From Deltaproteobacteria bacterium (GTDB lineage: Bacteria; Desulfobacterota; Desulfofervidia; Desulfofervidales; DG-60), in NCBI GenBank assembly GCA_021163945.1, contig JAGGTC010000191.1:1-9531 (forward strand): DNA of 9,531 nucleotides. Direction: 5' to 3'. The position numbers and the translations under genes were made by a program. Under the pieces are notes generated by a model. It was not told where the DNA came from and searched no databases. It saw nothing but the letters and a program-made list of their open reading frames with translations. Shown in pieces: positions 1 to 5,369 of this stretch (positions within the stretch are counted from its first letter, which is position 1; every line of letters starts with the position of its first letter).

Positions 1-708
1 GATAATTGTCTTAGCCGCTGATTCAAGGTTTAAGACCCTAGCAGTTAGGGGGATGCGTAGATGGGTATCCAATATAACCCTTATAGGGTCTTTGGCACCT
101 GGTAGGCGGGCAGTCAGTCTAGGATTGTCTTTTAGGACTGTACCAATACCTACCAAGACCGCATCTACCCTATCACGCAGACGATGTACAAACCTCCTTG
201 ACTGCTCATTCGTAATCCACTTAGACTCACCATTTGCTAAGGCAATTTTACCATCTAAGGAGGCCGCTAGTTTTAATATCACAAATGGGATATTTTTTGT
301 AATATATTTGATAAATACCTCATTTAGCCGCCTACACTCCTCTTCTAAGATCCCCACCTCCACTTTGATGCCATGTAACTTTAGACGCTCAATGCCACCC
401 CCTTTCACATGGGGATTTGGATCACGCATCCCTACAAATACCCTACTTATACCTGCCTCAATGATGGCCTTAGTGCAAGGTGGAGTCCTTCCAAAGTGGT
501 TGCATGGTTCCAAATTGACATACAGGTCTGCCCCCTTTGCCCCCTCCCCTGCTGCCCTGAGTGCCTCTATCTCTGCATGGGGCATGCCTGCCTTTTTATG
601 GTAGCCCTCAGAGATGATCCTTCCATCTTTTACTATTACTGCCCCCACCAATGGATTTGGGGACGTCCTGCCTTGGCCCCTCTTGGCCAACCTTATAGCA
701 CGTTTCAT
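1..708 (-). CDS. ribD: RibD, bifunctional riboflavin deaminase/reductase (3' end beyond window)
   Basis: RibD carries out two consecutive cytosolic steps of riboflavin synthesis: deamination of the pyrimidinone intermediate, then NADPH-dependent reduction of its ribose. The frame is open from an ATG at 708 to the window edge, giving 236 residues of an expected 360-370. The N-terminal deaminase shows the zinc site His44-Ala-Glu46, then Pro68-Cys69 and Cys78 within a GRTPPC motif; the 25- and 9-residue spacings match the E. coli enzyme. The reductase begins near residue 143 with a KLAASLDGK motif, followed by a WIT segment and a VGIGTVLKDNPRLT segment; its C-terminal part is missing. An AAGGAA ribosome site overlaps the nrdR stop codon, and the start lies 10 bp after that stop, so the two genes are probably cotranscribed. 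An nrdR-ribD order is common in Proteobacteria. I see no lesion in the visible part. Confidence 0.96.
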   Translation of the reverse strand, partial: MKRAIRLAKRGQGRTSPNPLVGAVIVKDGRIISEGYHKKAGMPHAEIEALRAAGEGAKGADLYVNLEPCNHFGRTPPCTKAIIEAGISRVFVGMRDPNPHVKGGGIERLKLHGIKVEVGILEEECRRLNEVFIKYITKNIPFVILKLAASLDGKIALANGESKWITNEQSRRFVHRLRDRVDAVLVGIGTVLKDNPRLTARLPGAKDPIRVILDTHLRIPLTARVLNLESAAKTII

Positions 709-718
709 ATAAAATTCC

Positions 719-1183
719 TTATTTCTCATCCTTATGAGAGAGTAACTCTTTTAATTCCCGCATAAACTCACTTACATCTTTAAAATCTTTATATACAGAG
801 GCAAATCTCACATAGGCTACCTTGTCCCATTCCTGCAATTTTCTTACTACCTTTTCCCCAATGTCTGAGGTGGGTATCTCCTTCAGTCCACTCTCTTGGT
901 AACCTTGCTCCAACTCATCGATAAAGGACTCAATCTTGTTTATACTTATAGGTCTTTTTTGACAGGCCTTTTTTATCCCATCTAAGATCTTCTGGCGGTT
1001 AAATGGCTCCCTTCGTCCATCCTTTTTAATGACCATTAAGCTTATTTCCTCTACATGCTCATAGGTAGTAAAACGACGACCACAACTGAGACATTGGCGC
1101 CTCCTGCGGATAGCTGTGCCCTCTTTAGACAAACGAGAGTCTATTACCCGATTATTTAAGGCACCACAAAAGGGGCATTTCAC
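719..1183 (-). CDS. nrdR: NrdR, ribonucleotide reductase transcriptional repressor
   Basis: NrdR senses ATP/dATP through an ATP-cone and represses ribonucleotide reductase genes by binding NrdR boxes. The 154-residue product has the full family length. It opens with a zinc ribbon, Cys3-x2-Cys6 and Cys31-x2-Cys34, around a basic RRRR stretch, followed by the conserved RFTTYE motif. The ATP-cone spans about residues 49-139, starting at VIKKDGRREPFNR. The start is a GTG at 1183, which places the first zinc cysteine at residue 3 as in other NrdRs. Only a weak TAAG-type ribosome site precedes it, so translation may be coupled to the upstream zinc-ribbon gene, whose TAG stop lies 9 bp away. The target reductase genes are not in the window, and I did not find an NrdR box here. 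Confidence 0.97.
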   Translation of the reverse strand: MKCPFCGALNNRVIDSRLSKEGTAIRRRRQCLSCGRRFTTYEHVEEISLMVIKKDGRREPFNRQKILDGIKKACQKRPISINKIESFIDELEQGYQESGLKEIPTSDIGEKVVRKLQEWDKVAYVRFASVYKDFKDVSEFMRELKELLSHKDEK

Positions 1184-1192
1184 ACTACTTAA

Positions 1193-1450
1193 CTATTTCT
1201 CACAGCATCTCTTTGGGTGGTCACAGGGATGTGTTTTACCACAACACTCATTATCTGATTTCTTTTTTGGGTTTTTGTAATCAGTAGCATAAAAACCACT
1301 GCCTTTTAGGATAAAACCCATACTTGAAGTAATTACCTTTTTTACAGGGCCACCACACTTAGGGCACGTAGTAATAGGTTCATCTGTGATCTTCTGCCAG
1401 ACTTCAAATAGATGACCGCATTGATGACACCGATAGGTATAGGTTGGCAT
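1193..1450 (-). CDS. FmdB-type putative regulatory zinc ribbon protein with Cys-rich tail
   Basis: This 85-residue protein belongs to the FmdB/CxxC_CxxC_SSSS zinc ribbon family. It begins with the typical MPTYTYRC motif; Cys8-x2-Cys11 and Cys29-x2-Cys32 form the ribbon, followed by the ITSSMGF and GSGFYATDY segments usual for the family. The name comes from a gene linked to formamidase/amide regulation, but the molecular role of most members is unknown. I chose the ATG at 1450, not the upstream TTG at 1465, because it gives the standard family N-terminus and follows a G-rich ribosome site (GGGGGG, about 8 bases upstream). The last 19 residues hold five cysteines and two histidines, more than the core family needs, and could bind a second metal. 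It is the first gene after the intergenic hairpin and precedes nrdR, itself a zinc-ribbon regulator. Confidence 0.9.
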   Translation of the reverse strand: MPTYTYRCHQCGHLFEVWQKITDEPITTCPKCGGPVKKVITSSMGFILKGSGFYATDYKNPKKKSDNECCGKTHPCDHPKRCCEK

Positions 1451-1561
1451 CGCAACACCCCCCAATGACCATTTAGCTATATTTAATTAATAATTTTCCT
1501 TTTAAAAGTCCAGTCTATTTTTACGAAAACCGCCAGAATGCCCCACCTTGTGGGTGGGGCT
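1451..1561. other. Only sizeable intergenic region in the window
   Basis: About 110 bp separate the J-domain gene from the FmdB-type gene. The minus-strand order is the GC hairpin, then an AT-rich stretch containing the palindrome TTAATTAA (1483-1490), then the G-rich ribosome site of the zinc-ribbon gene. This is the natural place for a promoter for the FmdB-type gene, nrdR and ribD. No -35/-10 pair convinced me, so the promoter remains inferred from position alone. Confidence 0.5.
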
Positions 1562-1563
1562 TC
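1536..1563 (-). terminator. Strong GC hairpin after the J-domain gene; possible terminator or mobile-element end
   Basis: An 8-bp perfect GC-rich stem (1540-1547 pairing with 1553-1560, five-base loop 1548-1552) is extended by a further 3 bp (1536-1538 with 1561-1563) across a one-base bulge at 1539. It begins inside the TGA stop of the J-domain gene (1564-1562), where a transcript terminator is expected. On the minus strand the following sequence has only a short TTTT about 8 bases after the stem, so it is not a textbook intrinsic terminator; attenuation or mRNA 3'-end stabilisation is equally possible. Similar GC hairpins flank IS200/IS605-type elements, but no partner end or transposase is visible. 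Confidence 0.45.
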
Positions 1564-1888
1564 ACTCTACCTGATTACCCCAAATAGGGTCTTTTCCAAA
1601 CCTGTCAAACCACCACATGTGTGAGCCAATGGTACTCCTCTTAAATGCCTTTAGATCAAAGCTATAACAGTAATTACGACAATAACTTAAGATTATCTCA
1701 TAGGCACGATTAATCTCTGTCATCTTCTTATGTGCCTCTTCCTGGTCCTTACACCTATCTGGGTGATATTGTCTGGCCTTATGGTAATATGCCCTCTTAA
1801 TCTCTTGTTGTGTGGCCTGCATAGGCAGGCCTAAAATCTTCCTTGCCCATTTTAAATCCTCAAAATCAAAAACTAATTTTTCTTTCAT
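1562..1888 (-). CDS. Small stand-alone J-domain (DnaJ-like) protein
   Basis: The 108-residue product is little more than a J domain, which stimulates the ATPase of an Hsp70 (DnaK/HscA) partner in the cytosol. The domain runs from about residue 14 to 70, with the obligatory His42-Pro43-Asp44 loop preceded by a basic helix (KRAYYHKARQY) and followed by the helix III segment EINRAYEIIL. It lacks the Gly/Phe linker, zinc fingers and C-terminal substrate domains of full DnaJ, so it is a specialised co-chaperone. The tail has Cys70 and Cys74 and a conserved-looking aromatic end, MWWFDRFGKDPIWGN. Its ATG overlaps the stop of the MinD-ferredoxin gene by four bases (ATGA), implying coupled translation. 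I infer a role in assembling or delivering the iron-sulfur or metal proteins encoded just upstream, as HscB does in the Isc pathway, but nothing in the sequence proves this. Confidence 0.92.
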   Translation of the reverse strand: MKEKLVFDFEDLKWARKILGLPMQATQQEIKRAYYHKARQYHPDRCKDQEEAHKKMTEINRAYEIILSYCRNYCYSFDLKAFKRSTIGSHMWWFDRFGKDPIWGNQVE

Positions 1889-2757
1889 TGTATAGACCTT
1901 AAGAAATTATAAGTATTATGCCAGATCTCAACAATAGACTTAGAGACAGCCTCATCTGGATATTCTACTATAGCTTTTCCATTGACTATTGCCTTGGTAA
2001 TTTTGGGATCAAATGGGATCTTTCCTACTAGTGGGATTTTTTGAGACCTGCAAAATTTTTCTATCTCTTCGGTCATATATTCATTTAAATCAAATTTGTT
2101 GATACAGACCAGGGCCGGGATTTGAAAGTGCCTTGTCAACCCATATACCCTTTCTAGGTCATGTTTTCCAGAGATTGTGGGTTCAGTAACTATCATTGCC
2201 GCACTTGCCCCCGCAACTGTAGCAATTACTGGGCAGCCAATCCCTGGAGGGCCATCTGTAAGGATCAATTCCAATCCATTTTCTTGGGCTACTATCTTGG
2301 CCTGATTGCGTACTAATGTGGCTAAAAGACCCGAATTTTCCTCTGCTATCCCTAGCTGGGCATGAACCATTGGCCCAAATCTTGTGTCAGAGATAAACCA
2401 CTTCCCACATATCCTTTGTGGAAAGGAAATGGCCTCTACTGGACAAAAGTGCACACACACACCACAGCCCTCACACTCTATCTCATCTATCACAAAATCC
2501 TCTGATATTGCACCAAATCTACAAAGATCTCTACACTTGCCACATTCTATACACTTCTCTTTATCAATAATGGCCTTATGGCCCCCTCTAAACTCCTCCT
2601 CATGTCTGACCCTTGGGGAAAGGATCAGGTGTAGATCTGGGGCATCCACATCAGTGTCGGCAAGGACTTTATTTTCTGAGATTGCTGCAAAGGAGGCAGT
2701 AAGGCTTGTCTTTCCTGTTCCTCCTTTTCCGCTAATGATTACTAGCTCTTTCACCAC
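1885..2757 (-). CDS. MinD/ParA-superfamily P-loop ATPase with inserted 2[4Fe-4S] ferredoxin domain
   Basis: This 290-residue protein matches the MinD-like ATPases carrying a ferredoxin insert (COG1149 type), found in anaerobes and present as a pair in the ORP complex of Desulfovibrio. The deviant Walker A motif GKGGTGKT is at residues 10-17, an A'-like DTDVDAPDL at 34-42 and the switch II motif DGPPG at 168-172. Between them lie two complete cluster motifs, Cys69-x2-Cys72-x2-Cys75-x3-Cys79 and Cys95-x2-Cys98-x2-Cys101-x3-Cys105-Pro. The protein may couple ATP hydrolysis to electron transfer or to cluster handling; its exact reaction is unknown. Translation starts at a GTG (2757) preceded by GAGGG, one base after the stop of the Gly/Arg-rich gene. 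Its stop overlaps the J-domain gene. The dedicated second ATPase copy I recall from Desulfovibrio is not present in this window. Confidence 0.95.
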   Translation of the reverse strand: MVKELVIISGKGGTGKTSLTASFAAISENKVLADTDVDAPDLHLILSPRVRHEEEFRGGHKAIIDKEKCIECGKCRDLCRFGAISEDFVIDEIECEGCGVCVHFCPVEAISFPQRICGKWFISDTRFGPMVHAQLGIAEENSGLLATLVRNQAKIVAQENGLELILTDGPPGIGCPVIATVAGASAAMIVTEPTISGKHDLERVYGLTRHFQIPALVCINKFDLNEYMTEEIEKFCRSQKIPLVGKIPFDPKITKAIVNGKAIVEYPDEAVSKSIVEIWHNTYNFLRSIQ

Positions 2758-2758
2758 T

Positions 2759-2971
2759 TTATTCCCTCACCATAGGAGTACCACAGTTGGGACACTTTAT
2801 TTGAACACATGGTATACCGGCCTGATGTGGTACTCTTTGCCCACAATTTGGACAAATACAATTTCCACCTGGACCTGCTCCACGACCACCTCCCCCCATA
2901 CCTCGACCACGTCCCATGCCTCTTCCTCCTCCCATACCTCGGCCTTGACCTCTGCCCTTCCCATTTGGCAT
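2759..2971 (-). CDS. Gly/Arg/Met-rich small protein with Cys-rich zinc-ribbon-like C-terminus
   Basis: A 70-residue protein in two halves. Residues 4-36 are almost entirely Gly, Arg and Met, with six Arg-Gly pairs and three RGMG steps. Residues 37-70 form a compact metal site: Cys38-x-Cys40-x2-Cys43, His49, Cys55 and Cys60-x2-Cys63, ending in a CPNCGTPM motif like a zinc ribbon or rubredoxin knuckle. A near-consensus ribosome site (AAGGAGG, 2983-2977) five bases before the ATG, and tight spacing to genes on both sides, show it is a real gene and not a repeat artefact. Gly-rich mini-proteins with Cys motifs often neighbour DIM-domain genes in anaerobes, but I know of no assigned function. A metal- or cluster-binding accessory of the ORP-like complex is my inference; the flexible RG tail could bind nucleic acid or a partner protein. 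Confidence 0.88.
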   Translation of the reverse strand: MPNGKGRGQGRGMGGGRGMGRGRGMGGGGRGAGPGGNCICPNCGQRVPHQAGIPCVQIKCPNCGTPMVRE

Positions 2972-2983
2972 CTCATCCTCCTT
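2972..2983 (-). promoter_or_regulatory. Strong ribosome binding site of the Gly/Arg-rich mini-protein
   Basis: Reading the minus strand, AAGGAGG (2983-2977) is followed by a five-base spacer (2976-2972) and the ATG at 2971. It is one of the best ribosome sites in the window and supports high translation of this short gene. Confidence 0.8.
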
Positions 2984-2993
2984 TTAATCTCTT

Positions 2994-3329
2994 TTAATGA
3001 TGTTCACAAATATTCTCCCCTGTAGGCAGAGCACCTGCCAAATACTGACTTATTGCCTTTTCTACTGGCAATACAGGGGCACCAATTATTACCTTAATTC
3101 CATATTGGTTAAAGAATGCCTGTGCCCTTGGTCCCATGCCACTACAGATGATGACATCTACACCAAGCTCATGCATCCAGGCAGGCAACACACCAGGCTC
3201 ATGGGGTGGGGGTGTAAGGTAATTTACATCTGTTACTTTATCATCAATCACATCTATAATGGCAAATTCCTCTGCACGCCCAAAATGGGGGCAGAGTGTA
3301 CCTCCACAGACGGGAATAGCAATCCTCAT
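2994..3329 (-). CDS. Free-standing DIM-domain (NifX/NafY-like, ORP-type) metal-cofactor binding protein
   Basis: This 111-residue protein is a single dinitrogenase iron-molybdenum-cofactor (DIM, PF02579-type) domain, the fold of NifX, NafY and the orange protein ORP, which holds a Mo-Cu-S cluster in Desulfovibrio gigas. It begins MRIAIPVCGG and carries Cys8, Cys13 and His15 in the loop that in DIM proteins contains the HFGRA motif (HFGRAEEF here). A second conserved segment is ICSGMGPRAQAFF; the tail ends Glu-Asn-Ile-Cys-Glu-His-His, a possible extra metal site. I place the start at the ATG 3329, because an in-frame GTG at 3338 lies within the ribosome site AGGAGGTGA itself. No nif genes are nearby, so a nitrogenase role is unlikely. 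Adjacency to the Mrp-DIM fusion and the MinD-ferredoxin ATPase makes an ORP-like function the best reading. Which metal it binds cannot be told from sequence. Confidence 0.93.
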   Translation of the reverse strand: MRIAIPVCGGTLCPHFGRAEEFAIIDVIDDKVTDVNYLTPPPHEPGVLPAWMHELGVDVIICSGMGPRAQAFFNQYGIKVIIGAPVLPVEKAISQYLAGALPTGENICEHH

Positions 3330-3343
3330 CTTAATCACCTCCT
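3330..3343 (-). promoter_or_regulatory. Ribosome site of the DIM gene embedded in the last codons of the Mrp fusion
   Basis: AGGAGGTGA (3343-3335), an almost perfect complement of the 16S rRNA tail, is followed after a short spacer by the ATG at 3329. The same bases encode the final Gly-Gly-Asp of the upstream Mrp-DIM protein, so the two genes are translationally linked without overlap. This site decides against the upstream GTG start at 3338. Confidence 0.8.
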
Positions 3344-4518
3344 AAACGACCTGCTAAAAATTCTTCAATCAATTTCTCTGGCGGAAGATCAGGGGCATTT
3401 GAGACTACCCCAATTTTATATCTATTAAAGACATACTTTGCCTTTTCCTTTATGTCTTTTAGAATAACCAGGTTTACCTTTAATTGACTAATGTCTGCAG
3501 GGGTTATAGTATGCTTTCCCTCGGGTCTCAATCTAGCGGATTCCTCAATCCTCCCTTCTATTACATGGAATACAGCTATCTCATCTGCCTGCGGTAAGAT
3601 TGGGGCAACCTTATCTTTGAACAAGGGAATAGCCACCCTTATCCAACGCCTTCTCCTTATCTCTTCTACAGAGATAGGCTCAACCCTTGTCTCTTCTACC
3701 CTCTTAATCACATTGTCTGTAATCTTTTTAAAATCCTGATTATAAGGCCTCTTTTCATCAGAGATATATGAGACCAATTTGCCTTTATCGGCTGCATCTA
3801 CTAAATCTGGGTCAAAGTTCAGTGTACCCAAAAATGGTAGACCTGTGATAAGGGCTATTTTTTCACCCCCACCAGACTTAAATATATGAAATTTTTTTCC
3901 ACAATATGGGCAGATAATCCCACTCATATTCTCTACAATCCCTATAGGCTCCATCTCTACATGTTTACAAAATGTAATACACTTCCTTACATCAGCAAGT
4001 GATATCTCTTGTGGTTGTGTTACTATTACCCCCTTTGCATCTGGGATGAGCTGTGCTACAGAAAGCGGTTCATCACCTGTGCCAGGTGGTGAATCAATTA
4101 CTAGGTAGTCCAATTCACCCCATGCCACCTGCCCAATGAATTGGGCAATGGCCGAGTGCTTTAATGGGCCCCTCCAGATAACTGCCTGATCCTTATCTGC
4201 CAATAGGTATTCAATAGAGACCACAGATAGATTTTTCATTACTGTCTTTGGAATGAGGTGTTTTTCAGAATCAATATCCAACAGACCACTAATGCCCAAC
4301 ATCCTGGGTACACTTGGCCCATGTAAATCTACGTCCAAGATGCCTGTCTTGTAACCACGGTTTGCCAAATCTGTAGCAAGGCATACAGATACTGTACTCT
4401 TTCCCACACCCCCTTTTCCACTTAATATCATAACCTTATTCTTTATCTTTTTTAGTGCCTCCCTTACCATCATCTCTTGTTCTTTCATCTGGCCCATCTC
4501 CACTTTCTGTTTTGCCAT
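3331..4518 (-). CDS. mrp: Mrp/NBP35-family Fe-S carrier ATPase fused to a C-terminal DIM domain (MrpORP-like)
   Basis: Mrp/ApbC-type P-loop ATPases bind a [4Fe-4S] cluster at a dimer interface and pass it to target proteins. With the start at 4518 the product has 395 residues. The deviant Walker A GKGGVGKS is at residues 34-41, DVDLHGPS at about 62-69, the switch motif DSPPGTGDE at 142-150 and the cluster-ligand pair Cys203-x2-Cys206 after ENMSG. From about residue 292 a second domain begins, WIRVAIPLFKDKVAP, ending with YKIGVVSNAPDLPPEKLIEEFLAG. This is a DIM domain clearly related to the next gene. The same fusion is known from the Desulfovibrio orange-protein complex (DVU2109, MrpORP). I prefer ATG 4518 over ATG 4530 because the GGAGG at 4528-4524 lies between them, five bases before 4518. 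The fused DIM domain lacks the Cys and His residues seen in the free-standing paralogue, so it may have a docking or regulatory role. Confidence 0.94.
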   Translation of the reverse strand: MAKQKVEMGQMKEQEMMVREALKKIKNKVMILSGKGGVGKSTVSVCLATDLANRGYKTGILDVDLHGPSVPRMLGISGLLDIDSEKHLIPKTVMKNLSVVSIEYLLADKDQAVIWRGPLKHSAIAQFIGQVAWGELDYLVIDSPPGTGDEPLSVAQLIPDAKGVIVTQPQEISLADVRKCITFCKHVEMEPIGIVENMSGIICPYCGKKFHIFKSGGGEKIALITGLPFLGTLNFDPDLVDAADKGKLVSYISDEKRPYNQDFKKITDNVIKRVEETRVEPISVEEIRRRRWIRVAIPLFKDKVAPILPQADEIAVFHVIEGRIEESARLRPEGKHTITPADISQLKVNLVILKDIKEKAKYVFNRYKIGVVSNAPDLPPEKLIEEFLAGRLGGD

Positions 4519-4528
4519 TTTTTCCTCC
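4519..4528 (-). promoter_or_regulatory. Ribosome binding site deciding the Mrp-DIM start
   Basis: On the minus strand GGAGG (4528-4524) is separated by five A residues from the ATG at 4518. An in-frame ATG at 4530 overlaps this site and has no ribosome site of its own, only the AT-rich end of rimI, so initiation at 4518 is more likely. Confidence 0.7.
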
Positions 4529-4533
4529 ATTAT

Positions 4534-4974
4534 TTATAATTCTAACTCCATGACCAAGGCATCTTCCCCAGTATCAAAATAATAACGAGGACGCACAATT
4601 ACACGTTCAAACCCAAGCTTTTCATAAAAAGAAATCGCACCTTTATTAGTAACCCGAACCTCTAAACGGATCCATTTTGCTCCCCTTTTTTTGACAAATG
4701 AAATCATCTTTTTTATCAAAAGACTACCAATCCCTTTACCTCTAAATGCCTTTTTTACAGCAATATTCAGTATGTGTGCCTCTTCATAAATAAGCCAAAA
4801 ACAAATAAAACCTACTATCTCAAATCTAACATCTTTAGCTACCCAAAGGTAACTATAATTGTGCTTTAATTCCTGTAAAAAGGCCTGATAACTCCACGGA
4901 GAAGAAAAACATTCCCTCTCTATCTCTACTATTTTGTTTAAATCCGCCTTTATGGCTGGGGTTACCAGCCACAT
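4534..4974 (-). CDS. rimI: RimI, ribosomal protein bS18 N-terminal alanine acetyltransferase (GNAT)
   Basis: RimI transfers acetyl from acetyl-CoA to the N-terminal alanine of ribosomal protein bS18. The 146-residue protein has the family length. The GNAT acetyl-CoA loop is R78-G-K-G-I-G-S-L-L86, preceded by the beta-4 strand AHILNIAVKKAFRG. Glu105 and Tyr117 fall where the E. coli catalytic base and acid (Glu103, Tyr115) are expected, in the segments RLEVRVTN and ISFYEKLGF. The N-terminus has the ERECFSSPWS motif typical of RimI. Its ATG overlaps the TAA of the EIIA gene by one base (TAATG), so translation is coupled. The gene sits between the PTS regulator and the Mrp cluster without obvious functional linkage. 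Another GNAT substrate cannot be excluded, but the motif set favours RimI. Confidence 0.93.
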   Translation of the reverse strand: MWLVTPAIKADLNKIVEIERECFSSPWSYQAFLQELKHNYSYLWVAKDVRFEIVGFICFWLIYEEAHILNIAVKKAFRGKGIGSLLIKKMISFVKKRGAKWIRLEVRVTNKGAISFYEKLGFERVIVRPRYYFDTGEDALVMELEL

Positions 4975-5369
4975 TATCCCTTTAAAACCTCACTGGCTCG
5001 AACTATGGAATTTAGCCCCTTTTCCTTTGCATATTGAGCTAATGTCTCCAAGTTGGCTTCATTTCGTTTGTTGATAATGCCAAGCACCATGGGAAGATTA
5101 ACACCTGTAACTACCTCTACCTTTCCTTCCTGCAAAAAAGAAAAGCTTAAATTTGAAGGTGTACCGCCAAACATATCTGTCAAGATCAATACCCCTTTCC
5201 CTTGGTCAACCTCCTTCACTGCCTCAGCAATCCTCTTTCTCAATTCAGAAATCTCCATGTTCTCTACACTAATGCCTTTTATCCCTTGGATTTGCCCATT
5301 AATAAAGGTAGCCGCCTCTAGGAGTGCACTAGCCAAACCATAATGGGCTACTAAAACAATCCCTACCAT
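4974..5369 (-). CDS. PTS mannose/fructose-family EIIA component
   Basis: The 131-residue cytosolic protein is a single mannose-family EIIA domain, which accepts phosphate from HPr on a histidine. The active residue is His9 in VLVAHYGLA, and the helper aspartate is Asp65 in the conserved LTDMFGGTPSN segment; both positions match ManX (His10, Asp67). No EIIB, EIIC or EIID sugar-transport genes accompany it here. In Deltaproteobacteria such orphan EIIA genes commonly follow rapZ and are thought to act in regulation instead of uptake; that is family-level knowledge applied by context. The ATG abuts the rapZ TAA directly, with GAGG about eight bases upstream. HPr and EI genes, needed for phosphorylation, are not in the window. 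Confidence 0.94.
   Translation of the reverse strand: MVGIVLVAHYGLASALLEAATFINGQIQGIKGISVENMEISELRKRIAEAVKEVDQGKGVLILTDMFGGTPSNLSFSFLQEGKVEVVTGVNLPMVLGIINKRNEANLETLAQYAKEKGLNSIVRASEVLKG

Noticed and set aside
53..765. Plus-strand open frames opposite ribD
   Set aside because: The minus strand here encodes RibD with intact zinc-site and reductase motifs; the plus-strand translations show no domain and no ribosome site.
1466..1520. Sigma-70 promoter before the FmdB-type gene (a TGGACT-like -35 at 1512-1507 with an AT-rich -10 near 1489-1484)
   Set aside because: Match to both hexamers is poor and the region is so AT-rich that alternatives are equally good; position is suggestive only.
1520..1536. 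TGGCGG-type sequence resembling the -24 element of a sigma-54 promoter
   Set aside because: No TTGC-like -12 element follows at the required spacing.
2384..3025. Long open plus-strand frame opposite the MinD-ferredoxin and Gly-rich genes
   Set aside because: It is antisense to well-supported genes, its composition (Ser, Thr, His, Pro) is what reverse-reading Gly/Arg/Cys codons produces, and it has no recognisable domain.
2994..4518. Nitrogen-fixation (NifX/NifB) interpretation of the DIM-domain genes
   Set aside because: No nif structural or assembly genes are present, while the Mrp fusion and MinD-ferredoxin neighbours fit the ORP-type context better.
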